The notes: a model not told the origin generated them from the letters alone. Shown: positions 34,597 to 43,926, numbered from the stretch's first letter. The stretch is DNA of 58,219 bases from an uncultured Oscillospiraceae bacterium (GCA_944385475.1 CALWXJ010000017.1:1-58219), one strand, 5' to 3'. Program-made: numbers and translations.

Positions 34597-35121
34597 ATGG
34601 CTGAGACCGCAAAGTGGTATGTGATCCATACCTATTCCGGTTATGAAAATGCCGTCAAGACCAGCATTGAAAAGTTCGTCACCGGCCGCGGCATGGAGGA
34701 TAAGATCCTCCGGATGGAGATCCCCATGGAGACCGTGACGGAGGTTACGGATTCCGGCGCCACCAAAGAGGTGGAGCGCAAGGTGTTCCCCGGCTATGTG
34801 CTCATCAAGATGGTCATGACGGATGATACCTGGCACTTGGTGCGCAATGTCCGCGGTGTCACCGGCTTTGTGGGCAGCGCCAACAAGGCCATTCCTCTGA
34901 CAGAGGAAGAGGTGCTGGCTATGGGCATGGAAAAGCACGAGATCGTGGTCAACTACAATGTGGGAGACCATGTGAAGATCGTGGACGGTCCTCTGGCCAG
35001 CTTCACCGGCGTTGTGGAAGAGATCGAGCCGGAGAAAAACCATGTCAGCGTGATGGTATCCATGTTCGGACGGGAGACCCCCGTGGAACTGGAGCTGGAT
35101 CAGGTGGAAGTCCTGAAGTAA
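34597..35121 (+). CDS. nusG: Transcription termination/antitermination factor NusG
   Basis: 174 residues from ATG 34597, 11 bp after secE. NGN domain ([31 protein letters not shown]) and KOW domain ([17 protein letters not shown]). It binds elongating RNA polymerase and couples to Rho or ribosomes. Confidence 0.97.
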   Translation: MAETAKWYVIHTYSGYENAVKTSIEKFVTGRGMEDKILRMEIPMETVTEVTDSGATKEVERKVFPGYVLIKMVMTDDTWHLVRNVRGVTGFVGSANKAIPLTEEEVLAMGMEKHEIVVNYNVGDHVKIVDGPLASFTGVVEEIEPEKNHVSVMVSMFGRETPVELELDQVEVLK

Positions 35122-35148
35122 AGATTCCCCGCCGGCGCGGCCGGCAGC

Positions 35149-35199
35149 AGTGGGAGGGGCCCTGTGCCCCGCCAAGGGCAGGATATGCCCGCCACCACA
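35149..35199 (+). promoter_or_regulatory. Candidate L1-binding site before rplK
   Basis: AGTGGGAGG followed by an internal GGCCC hairpin, GATATG and closing CCACCAC, resembling the L1 site on 23S rRNA and known L11-operon leaders. L1 binding here would repress translation of rplK-rplA. Confidence 0.45.
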
Positions 35200-35226
35200 T
35201 TTATAGATTTAGGAGGTGCTACTGAA

Positions 35227-35652
35227 GTGGCACAGAAGATTACTGGTTATGTGAAACTGCAGATTCCCGCAGGCAAGGCGACCCCCGCTCCCCCCGTCGG
35301 CCCCGCTCTGGGCCAGCACGGTGTCAACATTGCCGCCTTCACCAAGGAGTTTAATGAGCGCACCAAGAACGACATGGGGATGATCATCCCTGTGGTCATC
35401 ACGGTGTACGCAGACCGCTCCTTTACGTTTGTCACCAAGACCCCCCCTGCGGCTGTTCTGATTAAGAAAGAGTGCAACATCGAGTCTGGTTCCGGCGTGC
35501 CTAACAAGACCAAGGTTGCCACTATCTCCAAGGCCTCCATCCAGAAGATCGCTGAGATCAAGATGAAGGACCTCAACGCCGGCAGCCTGGAGGCCGCCAT
35601 GAGCATGATCGCCGGCACTGCCCGCTCCATGGGCGTTGTCGTGGGCGACTGA
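35227..35652 (+). CDS. rplK: 50S ribosomal protein L11
   Basis: 141 residues from GTG 35227 (AGGAGG 10 nt upstream). Proline-rich N-terminal domain [20 protein letters not shown] and C-terminal rRNA-binding domain with GTARSMG. It forms the GTPase-associated stalk base and is needed for RelA response. Confidence 0.97.
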   Translation: MAQKITGYVKLQIPAGKATPAPPVGPALGQHGVNIAAFTKEFNERTKNDMGMIIPVVITVYADRSFTFVTKTPPAAVLIKKECNIESGSGVPNKTKVATISKASIQKIAEIKMKDLNAGSLEAAMSMIAGTARSMGVVVGD

Positions 35653-35694
35653 CCGTTTTACAATACCCGAGCGGCGGTTACCGCCGCTCCATAC

Positions 35695-35724
35695 AGTGGG
35701 AGGATTTGATTCCGAAATACCACT
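35695..35724 (+). promoter_or_regulatory. Candidate L1-binding site before rplA
   Basis: AGTGGGAGG paired with CCACT around an asymmetric loop, 18 bp before the rplA start and directly against its Shine-Dalgarno. A second copy of the motif seen before rplK. Confidence 0.5.
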
Positions 35725-35741
35725 ATGAGGAGGAAGTAACA

Positions 35742-36434
35742 TTGTTTAGAGGCAAGAAATATCAAGAGAGCGCCAAGCAGATCGATAAGAACGTCCAGTA
35801 CGAGGCTGCTGAGGGCATGGCTCTTATCTGCAAGACTGCGAGTGCGAAATTTGATGAGACCGTAGAGCTGCATGTGAAGCTGGGTGTGGACTCCCGTCAC
35901 GCTGACCAGCAGGTCCGCGGCGCCATCGTGCTGCCCCACGGCACCGGCAAGACCGTTCGGGTGCTGGTGTTTGCCAAGGGCGATAAGGCGGATGCCGCCC
36001 GTGAGGCCGGCGCCGACTATGTGGGCGATATGGATATGGTGGAGAAGATCCAGAAGGAAAACTGGTTCGACTTTGATGTGGTGGTGGCCAGCCCTGATAT
36101 GATGGGTCTGGTGGGCCGTCTGGGTAAAGTCCTGGGCCCCAAGGGCCTGATGCCCTCCCCCAAGGCCGGCACCGTCACCCCTGACGTGGCCAAGGCCGTA
36201 CAGGAGGTCAAGGCCGGCAAGATCGAGTACCGCCTGGACAAGACCAACATCATCCACTGCCCCATCGGAAAGGTGTCCTTCGGCCCTGAGAAGCTCACGG
36301 AGAACTTCAACGCCCTCATGGGCGCCATCGTCAAGGCCAAGCCTGCCAGCTCCAAGGGCCAGTATATCAAGAGCTGTGTGGCTGCTTCCACCATGGGCCC
36401 CGGTGTGAAGATGAACACCGCCAAGATGATCTGA
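35742..36434 (+). CDS. rplA: 50S ribosomal protein L1
   Basis: 230 residues from TTG 35742, with GAGGAGG 8 nt upstream; the ATG-like extension from 35706 would run through the operator. Landmarks: [48 protein letters not shown]. It shapes the L1 stalk at the E-site and is the autogenous repressor of this operon. Confidence 0.96.
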   Translation: MFRGKKYQESAKQIDKNVQYEAAEGMALICKTASAKFDETVELHVKLGVDSRHADQQVRGAIVLPHGTGKTVRVLVFAKGDKADAAREAGADYVGDMDMVEKIQKENWFDFDVVVASPDMMGLVGRLGKVLGPKGLMPSPKAGTVTPDVAKAVQEVKAGKIEYRLDKTNIIHCPIGKVSFGPEKLTENFNALMGAIVKAKPASSKGQYIKSCVAASTMGPGVKMNTAKMI

Positions 36435-36443
36435 TGCACTGGA

Positions 36444-36465
36444 GAGGGGGAGGGAACTCCCCCTC
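36444..36465 (+). terminator. Weak terminator after rplA
   Basis: 9-bp stem with GGAA loop and only a short T-run; partial read-through to rplJ is likely. Confidence 0.45.
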
Positions 36466-36539
36466 CCGTTTCGGCCCCGAGAAACTCCGGGACCGGAGGG
36501 GCGGGATGGAAAATCCCGTCAAAAAATGGTATTTAAGGC

Positions 36540-36568
36540 TTGACTTTTATAAGGGCCTTAAATATAAT
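36540..36568 (+). promoter_or_regulatory. Promoter of rplJ-rplL
   Basis: TTGACT, 17 bp, TATAAT. Confidence 0.75.
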
Positions 36569-36575
36569 ATGTGAT

Positions 36576-36693
36576 GCGTTCCAAAGACAGCAGGTTGGGG
36601 ATCACCCCTGTAAATCCTGCCGAGGGCGGCAAATCGTAAGATTGCTATCCGTCCTTGTGGCTGCGCCCAAGGGCGGTTTCCTTTTTTGAACGC
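36576..36693 (+). ncRNA. Ribosomal protein L10 leader
   Basis: Closing stem GCGTTC (36576-36581) with GAACGC (36688-36693). Inside are the conserved AAAGACAGCAGG and AATCCTGCCGAGG halves of the L10/L12 binding stem, and the CCTTGTGGCTGCGCCCAAGG hairpin followed by CCTTTTTTG. This matches the Firmicutes L10 leader, where the L10(L12)4 complex binds and promotes termination, giving autogenous control. Confidence 0.88.
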
Positions 36694-36724
36694 ACCGACA
36701 AATCCTATGGAGGTGAAATCAAGA

Positions 36725-37246
36725 ATGCCCAACGCAAAGGTCTTATCTGAAAAGCAGGCTATCGTGGCCCAGCTGACTGAAAAGATCCAGAACGCTGCCG
36801 CAGGTGTCATCGTGGACTACAAGGGTATCACCGTGGAGGAGGATACCGCCCTGCGCAAGGAGTGCCGGGAGAACAACGTGGATTACGCCGTTGTGAAAAA
36901 TACCCTGCTGCGCTTCGCGTTCAACAACACCGGCCTGACCGAGCTGGACGGACTGCTCAACGGCACTACGTCCCTGGCCCTGTGTGACGATCCTGTGGCT
37001 CCCGCCCGGGTCATGGCAAACTACGCCAAGAAGCTGGACGGCAAGTTTGAGATCAAGGGCGGCTTTATGGACGGCAAGCCCGTGGATCTTGGTACTATCC
37101 AGTCCCTGGCCGCGATCCCCGCTCTGCCTGTTCTGCAGGCTCAGTTCCTGGGCACCATGCTGGCGCCGATCACTGGCCTGGCCGTGGCCCTCAAGCAGAT
37201 CGCCGAGAAGGACGGCGCCCCCGCAGAAGAGACTGCCGTCGAATAA
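36725..37246 (+). CDS. rplJ: 50S ribosomal protein L10
   Basis: 173 residues from ATG 36725 (GGAGGTGA upstream). rRNA-binding globular domain (KNTLLRFAFNNTG) and a C-terminal helix that carries L7/L12 dimers. Regulated by the leader at 36576-36693. Confidence 0.97.
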   Translation: MPNAKVLSEKQAIVAQLTEKIQNAAAGVIVDYKGITVEEDTALRKECRENNVDYAVVKNTLLRFAFNNTGLTELDGLLNGTTSLALCDDPVAPARVMANYAKKLDGKFEIKGGFMDGKPVDLGTIQSLAAIPALPVLQAQFLGTMLAPITGLAVALKQIAEKDGAPAEETAVE

Positions 37247-37292
37247 TGCGGCATACCAAACCATTAAAATTTACGTTTAGGAGGCAAATGCA

Positions 37293-37667
37293 ATGTCTGA
37301 GAAACTTACCGCTATGATCGAAGAGATCAAGGGTCTGACCGTTCTGGAACTGAGCGAGCTGGTGCACGCTCTGGAAGAGGAGTTCGGCGTTTCTGCCGCT
37401 GCCATGGCCGCTCCCGCTGCCGGTGGCGCCGCTGCTCCCGCCGCGGAGGAGAAGACCTCCTTCGACGTGGTGCTGGCTGGCTTTGACGCCGCTGCCAAGA
37501 TCAAGGTCATCAAGGTTGTCCGCGAGATCACCGGCCAGGGTCTGGCCGAGGCCAAGGCCACTGTGGAGGGCGCTCCTGCCACTTTGAAGGAGGGCGTTTC
37601 CAAGGAGGATGCCGAGGCTCTGAAGGCCCAGATCGAAGAGGCCGGCGGCAAGGTGGAGCTGAAGTAA
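37293..37667 (+). CDS. rplL: 50S ribosomal protein L7/L12
   Basis: 124 residues from ATG 37293 (AGGAGG upstream). N-terminal dimerisation domain, Ala-rich hinge (about 36-52), C-terminal factor-binding domain ([20 protein letters not shown]). Stalk protein that recruits translational GTPases. Confidence 0.98.
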   Translation: MSEKLTAMIEEIKGLTVLELSELVHALEEEFGVSAAAMAAPAAGGAAAPAAEEKTSFDVVLAGFDAAAKIKVIKVVREITGQGLAEAKATVEGAPATLKEGVSKEDAEALKAQIEEAGGKVELK

Positions 37668-37691
37668 TCCACCCGTCCCTTACGCTTGAAA

Positions 37692-37723
37692 ATTCTCCGC
37701 CCAATCGGGCGGGGAATTTTTTT
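37692..37723 (+). terminator. Terminator of rplJ-rplL
   Basis: 11-bp stem, AATC loop, seven T residues. Confidence 0.88.
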
Positions 37724-37806
37724 GCCCATGGGGCAAAAACTGTTTGGGATATTTCTCCACGCTATTCCGTATTACCAGTGAAAAGCTTTTCAAGGAGAGA
37801 CGCCTG

Positions 37807-38277
37807 ATGCTGACAGAGCAGGAATTTCACCGCGCTGCGGAACAGTATTTGAGTATGGTATATCGGATCGCCCTGAATTACTTCCGCAATCCCCAGGATG
37901 CGGAGGATGCCGTCCAGGAGACGATGCTCCGCCTGTGGCAGGCACAGACAGATTTCCAAGGGGATAATCACCTGCGATACTTTTTGGCCCGGGTGACGCT
38001 GAACGTATGCCATGACTTTGCCCGCAGCCCGTGGCGGAAGCATACGGTCCCTCTGGAGTCCTGCAGGGAACCGGCCTTTTCCGCCCCGGAATATAGGGAA
38101 TTGTACGCGGCGGTGATGGCACTGCCCGCCAAGTATCGGCTGCCGCTCTACCTTTATTATTATGAGGGGTACTCCGCGGGAGAGGTGGGGGAGCTGCTGG
38201 GATTGAAAGCATCCACCGTCCAGACCCGGCTGGCCCGGGCGCGGGGGAAATTAAAACAGGAATTGGAGGAGGACTGA
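37807..38277 (+). CDS. ECF-type RNA polymerase sigma factor (module 1)
   Basis: 156 residues from ATG 37807 (AAGGAG 9 nt upstream). Region 2 (YLSMVYRIALNYFRNPQDAEDAVQE, then LRLW) and region 4 (LPAKYRLPLYLYYYEGYSAGEVGELLGLKASTVQTRLARAR). It lies 3 bp before a DUF4179 protein gene, its likely membrane anti-sigma. Such pairs answer envelope or antimicrobial stress in Clostridia. Confidence 0.9.
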   Translation: MLTEQEFHRAAEQYLSMVYRIALNYFRNPQDAEDAVQETMLRLWQAQTDFQGDNHLRYFLARVTLNVCHDFARSPWRKHTVPLESCREPAFSAPEYRELYAAVMALPAKYRLPLYLYYYEGYSAGEVGELLGLKASTVQTRLARARGKLKQELEED

Positions 38278-38280
38278 ACC

Positions 38281-39303
38281 GTGGAACAGCGATTTCAAAA
38301 GATGTTTGATGAGGTGCGTCCTTCCCGCCGTTTACAGGAGGAGGTTATGAACATGACGACCCGGGAGCGGAAGCGGACACGGCGCTTACCCAAGAAGGCG
38401 CTCATCGCCGCCGCCATCCTGGCGGTGCTGGCAGGAACGGCAGTTGCCACTGTGGGGGCGCCGGGGACGCTGCGGGGATGGTTTGCCCAGGAGTGGGAGG
38501 AGAGCACCGGCTCGGCTATGGGAGAAAAGCAGCTGGCCCTTATTGACCAGCTTACAAAGCCAGTTGGTGCCAGTGACACACAAAACGGCGTGAGCGTAAC
38601 GGTGGACTCCGTCACAGTGGGCAACAGCGCCCTGTGGCTGCTGCTGAAAATCAGCGGGGAGTATCCGGCGCAGGAGGATGTGGGATACAACTTCCGCCGA
38701 ATGGAACTGACCATTGATCCGGATCCCGATGAGGTGGATACCCCCGGAGGTGCCAGCCTGAGCTATCCGTACAGCGGGGTGGCAGAGGACGGCAGGCTCA
38801 CGCTGCTGGTCCACTACTCCATGGACCTTGCGGGACAGACCTCCTTGCTGGATAAGGCCCGGCAGGTCACCTTGACCATGGAGGATCTGGTACAAAAAGA
38901 CAGGACGAAGCTGGATGATGACAAGACTTTAAAAGAGGGCACCTGGAGCATCACCTTCCCTCTGGAGCCGGGGGATACCGGAACAGTGCTGACGCTGGAG
39001 GAAATCCAGGTGCCCGCCCGGAACTGGGACACCCAGGAGACCACGGTCATCACGCTGCGGGACGTGCAGCTCTCCGCAACAGACCTCTGCTTTGCCCAGG
39101 ACGCGGAGGATCAGGCGTGGGAACCGGAAAAGTGCGTGCTGATTTTGGACAATGGCAATGAAGTGAACTGGTTCAGCGGTTCCAGCCGCTTCTGGGACGA
39201 AGGGGAGACCTTGTGGGGCAGCGTTTGGCAATGGCAGGTGCCGGTGGACCTCAGCCAGGCCGCGGCCCTCCGCTTTGGCGACGTAGAGATCCCCCTGCGC
39301 TGA
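38281..39303 (+). CDS. DUF4179 membrane protein, putative anti-sigma factor (module 1)
   Basis: 340 residues from GTG 38281 (GGAGG 8 nt upstream). Short cytosolic N-terminus with a basic stretch (TTRERKRTRRLPKK), one membrane span (about 40-60) and a large extracellular DUF4179-like domain. Position and topology fit an anti-sigma factor holding the upstream sigma factor at the membrane (inference). Confidence 0.82.
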   Translation: MEQRFQKMFDEVRPSRRLQEEVMNMTTRERKRTRRLPKKALIAAAILAVLAGTAVATVGAPGTLRGWFAQEWEESTGSAMGEKQLALIDQLTKPVGASDTQNGVSVTVDSVTVGNSALWLLLKISGEYPAQEDVGYNFRRMELTIDPDPDEVDTPGGASLSYPYSGVAEDGRLTLLVHYSMDLAGQTSLLDKARQVTLTMEDLVQKDRTKLDDDKTLKEGTWSITFPLEPGDTGTVLTLEEIQVPARNWDTQETTVITLRDVQLSATDLCFAQDAEDQAWEPEKCVLILDNGNEVNWFSGSSRFWDEGETLWGSVWQWQVPVDLSQAAALRFGDVEIPLR

Positions 39304-39314
39304 AAGCCCCGTAG

Positions 39315-39348
39315 AAAAACGCCCTGCGCATAGCGCAGGGCGTTTTTT
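39315..39348 (+). terminator. Terminator between the two sigma modules
   Basis: Perfect 15-bp stem with ATA loop and six T residues, so the two modules are separate transcription units. Confidence 0.88.
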
Positions 39349-39413
39349 CATGGTATCCTGTGACCAATGGGGACAAGATCCTGTCTTTTAAAGTGAGAGG
39401 AGGGAGAGGCGCC

Positions 39414-39968
39414 GTGGAGGACCGAGAGATTTTGAAGCTGTTCCGCCAGCGCAGTGAGGAGGCCATTCCGGCGCTGGAGACGCGGTATGGTCAGCACCTG
39501 GGGGCATTGGCGCTGCGGCTTTTGGGAAATCCCCAGGATGCGGAGGAGTGCGTCAACGATACCTATCTTTCCGCCTGGAACGCCATCCCCCCGGAAGAGC
39601 CGGCCCACCTTTTTGCGTATCTCGCGGCCATCTGCCGCAACCGGGCCCTCAACTGCCTGGACCGGGCCAGGGCACAAAAACGCCGGGGAGAGGTGGTGGC
39701 CCTGACAGAGGAGTTGGAGGGGTGCATCCCGGATGGCAGACGGGAGCAGGAGGTGACCTCCCGGGAGGTGGCGCAGGCACTGAACCTCTTTTTGCAAGGC
39801 CTGGGGGAAGAGCCCCGGCGATTTTTCCTGCGGCGCTACTGGTATGCTGAGAGTGTCCGGCAGATTGCCCGGGATTGCGGCGTCTCCGAGAGCAAGGTGA
39901 AGATGTCGCTGCTGCGGAGCCGGAACAAGCTGCGGGAATTTCTGGAGAAGGAGGGCCTTTGGTCATGA
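39414..39968 (+). CDS. ECF-type RNA polymerase sigma factor (module 2)
   Basis: 184 residues from GTG 39414, after GAGGAGGGAGAGG; an upstream in-frame GTG at 39360 has no ribosome site. Region 2 (LETRYGQHLGALALRLLGNPQDAEECVNDTYLSAWNAIP) and region 4 (FFLRRYWYAESVRQIARDCGVSESKVKMSLLRSRNKL). It belongs to a different ECF branch from the 37807 factor: the sequences share only the general fold. Overlaps the next gene by ATGA. Confidence 0.9.
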   Translation: MEDREILKLFRQRSEEAIPALETRYGQHLGALALRLLGNPQDAEECVNDTYLSAWNAIPPEEPAHLFAYLAAICRNRALNCLDRARAQKRRGEVVALTEELEGCIPDGRREQEVTSREVAQALNLFLQGLGEEPRRFFLRRYWYAESVRQIARDCGVSESKVKMSLLRSRNKLREFLEKEGLWS

Positions 39969-40837
39969 ATGGGCGAACACTTTATGAGGCATTGGGCTTT
40001 GTGGATCCTGAGATGGTGGAGCGGGCCTGTGCCCCTTTCACACGGCATAGGCGGTGGCGGCGGTGGTTTTTGACGGCGGCGTGTGTGGGATTGCTTTTGG
40101 CGGGGACTGCCGTGGCGGGAGAGGCTCTTCTGGGAGTCAGTATCGTGGATATTTTTACCGGGAAGACGGAATCTCGCTATCATATCCTGGCGGGGGCCCG
40201 GGAATTCGAGGCATCCGATTTTTCCTCCCCCGCCCTGGATGAGGCGCTGCAGGCTGCCCAGCAGCAATATGCGGATTTTAAGCCGTGGGACAGCCGCATT
40301 CCCGGCTGGCAGGAAACCCCTTTGGACACCTGGGAAGCGTGCGAGGACTTTTTGGGTAGGGATGTCTTCAACCCCCTGGAAGGGGCGGAGGGTCTAACAA
40401 TGCTTGACAGCAATGCCTGCAGCCTGGAAGCCCCTTCTCAGGGGAGTACCTCCCATTGTGAGGCCCAGGTCTATGCCGATGAGGAGGGGAATCTGGGGTA
40501 TGCCTCTTTGAGGACTGCCTATCAAAGTGAGGCGTGCAAGGTCACGCTCCAAGTGGATTTTTATTTAAAAGATGGAGCTGTGGGGCAAACGTCTGGGTAT
40601 ATTTACGACGGGGAGGTGGAGTTCTCCACCCAGAAGAAGACTCTTCCCAGCGGACAGGAGGCCCTGCTGGTGCAGGGGAGATGGGAAGCGTCCAAGTACA
40701 GTGCCGTGGAGGCCTACTTTGTCTGCGATGGCGCCTTCTACAGCCTTCGTGTGTGGCAGTGGGCGCCGGAGAAGCCGGAGGAGGAGCGGCTTGGGGCAGT
40801 GGAGGAGACCATGGAATCTCTGCTTGCCCTGTTTTAA
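39965..40837 (+). CDS. Membrane anti-sigma-like protein (module 2)
   Basis: 290 residues from ATG 39965, overlapping the sigma stop (ATGA). Cytosolic N-terminus, a single membrane helix (about 32-50), then an extracellular domain with two Cys-bearing segments (SNACSL and SEACKV). Organisation is that of a sigma/anti-sigma pair; sequence similarity to the first DUF4179 protein is low. Confidence 0.75.
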   Translation: MNGRTLYEALGFVDPEMVERACAPFTRHRRWRRWFLTAACVGLLLAGTAVAGEALLGVSIVDIFTGKTESRYHILAGAREFEASDFSSPALDEALQAAQQQYADFKPWDSRIPGWQETPLDTWEACEDFLGRDVFNPLEGAEGLTMLDSNACSLEAPSQGSTSHCEAQVYADEEGNLGYASLRTAYQSEACKVTLQVDFYLKDGAVGQTSGYIYDGEVEFSTQKKTLPSGQEALLVQGRWEASKYSAVEAYFVCDGAFYSLRVWQWAPEKPEEERLGAVEETMESLLALF

Positions 40838-40847
40838 ATTTAAATAA

Positions 40848-40878
40848 AAAAAAGAGACGGCACAGCCGTCTCTTTTTT
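40848..40878. terminator. Bidirectional terminator, sigma module 2 / DUF554
   Basis: 14-bp stem AAAAAAGAGACGGC with its complement and a 3-nt loop; A-run and T-run flank it. Confidence 0.88.
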
Positions 40879-41615
40879 CACATCACCTGGCAGAGGATGA
40901 TCGGCAGGAAAATCGCCGGCACCAGGTTCATGACCTTGATTTTTGTAATGCCCAGCATATTGAAGGACAGCGCAGTGATCAAGAGGGAGCCCATGCAGGT
41001 CATCTCCGCAATTACTACCTCGCTGAGGAGGGGGGAGAGAAAAGAGGCCAGCAGGGAGATGGCGCCTTGATAGAGGAAGACGCCCACAGCGGAAAACGTG
41101 ACGCCGATGCCCAGAGAGGAGGCAAAGACGATGGAGCTGATGCCGTCCAAGACGGATTTTGCCTTCAAGGTGTCATAATTGCCGGTGAGGCCGTTTTCCA
41201 GGGCGCCCACAATGGCCATTGCTCCCACGCAAAAAAGCAGCGTAGCTGTCACGAATCCCTCGGAGACAGAGGCGCCATCCCCGCCCTTGACCAGGCGGGC
41301 GGTTTTTTTCTGCACCCATTCGCCCAGCTGCTGCATCCGGCGGTCCAGATCCAGAAGCTCACCGATGACAGCGCCCACCGCCATGGAAATAATGGTCACC
41401 AGAGTGTTGGAACCCTCCAGGCTGCCGCTGATGCCGATGTACATGACGCAAAGAGCCACGCCCTGCATAATCAGGGTCTGCAGCCGCTGGCCGATCCCGC
41501 TGCCGGCTTTTTCCGCCGGGCGCTGGGCGGCACGGCCCACGCCCCATTTGATGATCAGCCCCACCAGAGAGCCTGCCACCACAGTCAGTGTATTGATGAT
41601 GGTACCTGTCAGCAT
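40878..41615 (-). CDS. DUF554 membrane protein
   Basis: 245 residues from ATG 41615, AAGGGGA upstream; its start overlaps the end of tcdA by a few bases. About six to seven hydrophobic segments, starting MLTGTIINTLTVVAGSLVGL, with the YqgA/DUF554 hallmarks GAVIGELLDLD and SDG-like loops. Putative integral membrane transporter of unknown substrate. Confidence 0.88.
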   Translation of the reverse strand: MLTGTIINTLTVVAGSLVGLIIKWGVGRAAQRPAEKAGSGIGQRLQTLIMQGVALCVMYIGISGSLEGSNTLVTIISMAVGAVIGELLDLDRRMQQLGEWVQKKTARLVKGGDGASVSEGFVTATLLFCVGAMAIVGALENGLTGNYDTLKAKSVLDGISSIVFASSLGIGVTFSAVGVFLYQGAISLLASFLSPLLSEVVIAEMTCMGSLLITALSFNMLGITKIKVMNLVPAIFLPIILCQVM

Positions 41616-42379
41616 GGTGATTTCCCCTTCTCTCTCTTTTGTAAATCGATCAGATCCCGCACGACAGCACTGCCCATCAGAAGACCTGCTACGGCAGGCA
41701 CCCAGGGATTGCTGGCGGGAACGCTGCGCCGCCCCGGAGGCGGCGCTTCCTTTTGCAGCGGGGCAATGGGCTCTTCCGGGCTGAAGACCACCTTTTGATG
41801 AAGGATCCCCCGCTGACGCAGTTCCTTCCGCATCACCCGGGCCAGAGGACATCCGTATGTCTGGGAAAGATCGCAAAGGCGCAGCTGCGCAGGATCCAGC
41901 TTGTTCCCAGTTCCAAGAGCCATGATCAGAGGGATCCCCCGGGCCTGGGCAGTTTGGCACAGATCAATCTTGCAGGATACCAGATCGATGGCGTCCACAA
42001 CATAGCTATAACGGCACCCGGAGGGGAAAAATTCCTCCCGGTGGGCGCCGTCATAGAGACCGTAAACAGGATGGAGGACGGCTGCGGGATTGATATCCCG
42101 CAGCCGTGCTGCCACCGCTTCTACTTTGGGCAGGCCCACTGTGGAGTGCAGGGCCTCCAATTGTCGGTTTAAGTTGGAGGGGGAGACCACATCGCTGTCC
42201 ACCAGTGTCAGCTCTCCGATACCGGAGCGGGCCAGGCACTCAGCGGTATAGCTGCCCACGCCGCCAAGGCCGAAGATAATGACATGGGACATGGACAGGA
42301 AATGCTGTGCCTGCGCCCCCCAGAGCATCTCGTTGCGCAAAAAGATCTCGTCCATGACGCTTTTACAGCAGGGACTCAT
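41609..42379 (-). CDS. tcdA: tRNA threonylcarbamoyladenosine dehydratase TcdA-like (ThiF/MoeB fold)
   Basis: 256 residues from ATG 42379, overlapping the stop of the upstream gene (ATGA), so translation is probably coupled; no strong ribosome site of its own. E1-like adenylation fold: VIIFGLGGVGSYTAECLARSGIG, VDSDVVSPSNLNRQ, VVDAIDLVSCKIDL, and the TcdA-type tail ending in a hydrophobic segment (AVAGLLMGSAVV). It cyclises t6A37 of tRNA to ct6A using ATP. Confidence 0.85.
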   Translation of the reverse strand: MSPCCKSVMDEIFLRNEMLWGAQAQHFLSMSHVIIFGLGGVGSYTAECLARSGIGELTLVDSDVVSPSNLNRQLEALHSTVGLPKVEAVAARLRDINPAAVLHPVYGLYDGAHREEFFPSGCRYSYVVDAIDLVSCKIDLCQTAQARGIPLIMALGTGNKLDPAQLRLCDLSQTYGCPLARVMRKELRQRGILHQKVVFSPEEPIAPLQKEAPPPGRRSVPASNPWVPAVAGLLMGSAVVRDLIDLQKREKGKSPC

Positions 42380-43926
42380 CCCACAAATTTCATGCCGAAG
42401 GCATGTGTTTCGAAGGTGGGATCGCCGGCCATCTCCTCGAACCAAGCATCAAAGTCTTCAGAGCGCAGCTCCTCCACGATCTTGGACTTCCAAACGGGGA
42501 GGTTGGTGCCCACAAAATACATCACATGGGCGCCGTAATCCGTCTCCACCACGCCGGTATCGCCGCTCTTGCGGGAGGGATCAAAGCACCAGTCGTTGAA
42601 GGCCTCCACCATGTCGCCGGGGGCCACGTTGGTGTAAAGGCCGCCGTTGGTGCTGGAGCCGCCGTCCGTAGAGTGCAGGTTGGCCAGTTCGGCGAAGGAG
42701 TCCTCTGTGGCCTCGCCGGCCTTCCATTCCTCCAAAAGCGCCTCAGCCTCCGCTACGGCATCGCTCATCAGCTGCTCCTGCTCTTCTTCGTAGCCCTCGT
42801 CGCCCTCGGAGAGTGTGCCCTCCTCAGGGGAGATGAGGATATGCCGGACATCGATAGTGCTGGTCTCATCCAGGAAGCGGTCATAGAACTCCATAATATA
42901 GAAGTTGTCATTGGCTTCCACAATATCCACGTCGCCGCTCTTGCGGGCATCGTCAAAAAGCCAGGCGTCCATGTCGGTGCCATAGTAGGAGGCGCCATCG
43001 CTTTCATAGTAGCTCAGGTCTTCGTCGGCGTCCGCCAGGGTCTCAAGATCGGCTCCGGCCTTAAACTGCTCCAGCAGCTCCTGGGCCTTTTCCTGGGCAG
43101 CGGCGTGGGCGGCTTCATTCTCCTCGTCCGTGGGCTCCACAGTATTGCCGTCTTCATCCGTGGTGCTCTCGGCGGTGCCGGGAACCATCAAGTACTGGTA
43201 GCTGACTTCCTCATAGGAGACAGGATCTTCTTCATAGGCAGCCTGGATCTGCTCATCCGTATAGGTCAGGCTGTCCTCATAGGTGGTGATATAGTTGCTG
43301 TACTGCAGCATCCGCATCATCTGGGTGCGATAGGTGTCCAGTGTCATAACGCCGCCCAGATTCTCCTGCAGATACTCCTCGGCGGACATGTTGGCCTCTG
43401 CAGCAGCGGTCTCCAGCTCTTCCATGCGCTGGTCGAACTGCACCTGAACGCTGTCGGGATAGGTATATCCCTCGTCCTCAGCCTGCTTCAAAGCCTGCTG
43501 GACAGTGGCCGCCTGATCCACGGCGGCATCCAGGAAATAGTCCCGCCAAGAGGTGCCGGCCTCCACTCCCAGCATGCTGGCGGCAGTGTCGCTGATGGTC
43601 TGGCTGGCGGGAGAAGTGGTGGTATCCAGCCCCAGCATGGAGACATAGTAAGAGAAATTGCTCAAAAAGGTATTATAGGCGTTATTGTAGAAAAAGGTCA
43701 TGTCAGAGGCCGTGTACTTCTCCCCGTCGATGGTGACGGCAGTGGCGTTGCGGCCGATGAAATTGGACCGCCACAAAATGGAGGCCGCCAGGACCAGCAA
43801 AAAGACAATGCCGATAAAACCGTAGAGCAGATTGCTTCGCTTTTCCGCCTTCTGGCGTTGAGCCTCCATGGCAGTTTTGGGATCAGACATGGCAGGTTGT
43901 TTTTTACGTTCGTTCGATGCGCTCAT
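42376..43926 (-). CDS. PrsA/SurA-like peptidyl-prolyl isomerase, membrane-anchored foldase
   Basis: 516 residues from ATG 43926. Basic N-terminus, a single membrane helix (about 33-53), then an extracellular acidic part with an N-terminal SurA-like region (about 60-250) and a C-terminal parvulin-type rotamase (VRHILISPEEG, ANLHSTDGGSSTNGGLYTNV, GAHVMYFV). A lipobox cysteine is absent, so it is held by the helix rather than lipid. It would help exported proteins fold outside the cell. Confidence 0.86.
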   Translation of the reverse strand: MSASNERKKQPAMSDPKTAMEAQRQKAEKRSNLLYGFIGIVFLLVLAASILWRSNFIGRNATAVTIDGEKYTASDMTFFYNNAYNTFLSNFSYYVSMLGLDTTTSPASQTISDTAASMLGVEAGTSWRDYFLDAAVDQAATVQQALKQAEDEGYTYPDSVQVQFDQRMEELETAAAEANMSAEEYLQENLGGVMTLDTYRTQMMRMLQYSNYITTYEDSLTYTDEQIQAAYEEDPVSYEEVSYQYLMVPGTAESTTDEDGNTVEPTDEENEAAHAAAQEKAQELLEQFKAGADLETLADADEDLSYYESDGASYYGTDMDAWLFDDARKSGDVDIVEANDNFYIMEFYDRFLDETSTIDVRHILISPEEGTLSEGDEGYEEEQEQLMSDAVAEAEALLEEWKAGEATEDSFAELANLHSTDGGSSTNGGLYTNVAPGDMVEAFNDWCFDPSRKSGDTGVVETDYGAHVMYFVGTNLPVWKSKIVEELRSEDFDAWFEEMAGDPTFETHAFGMKFVG

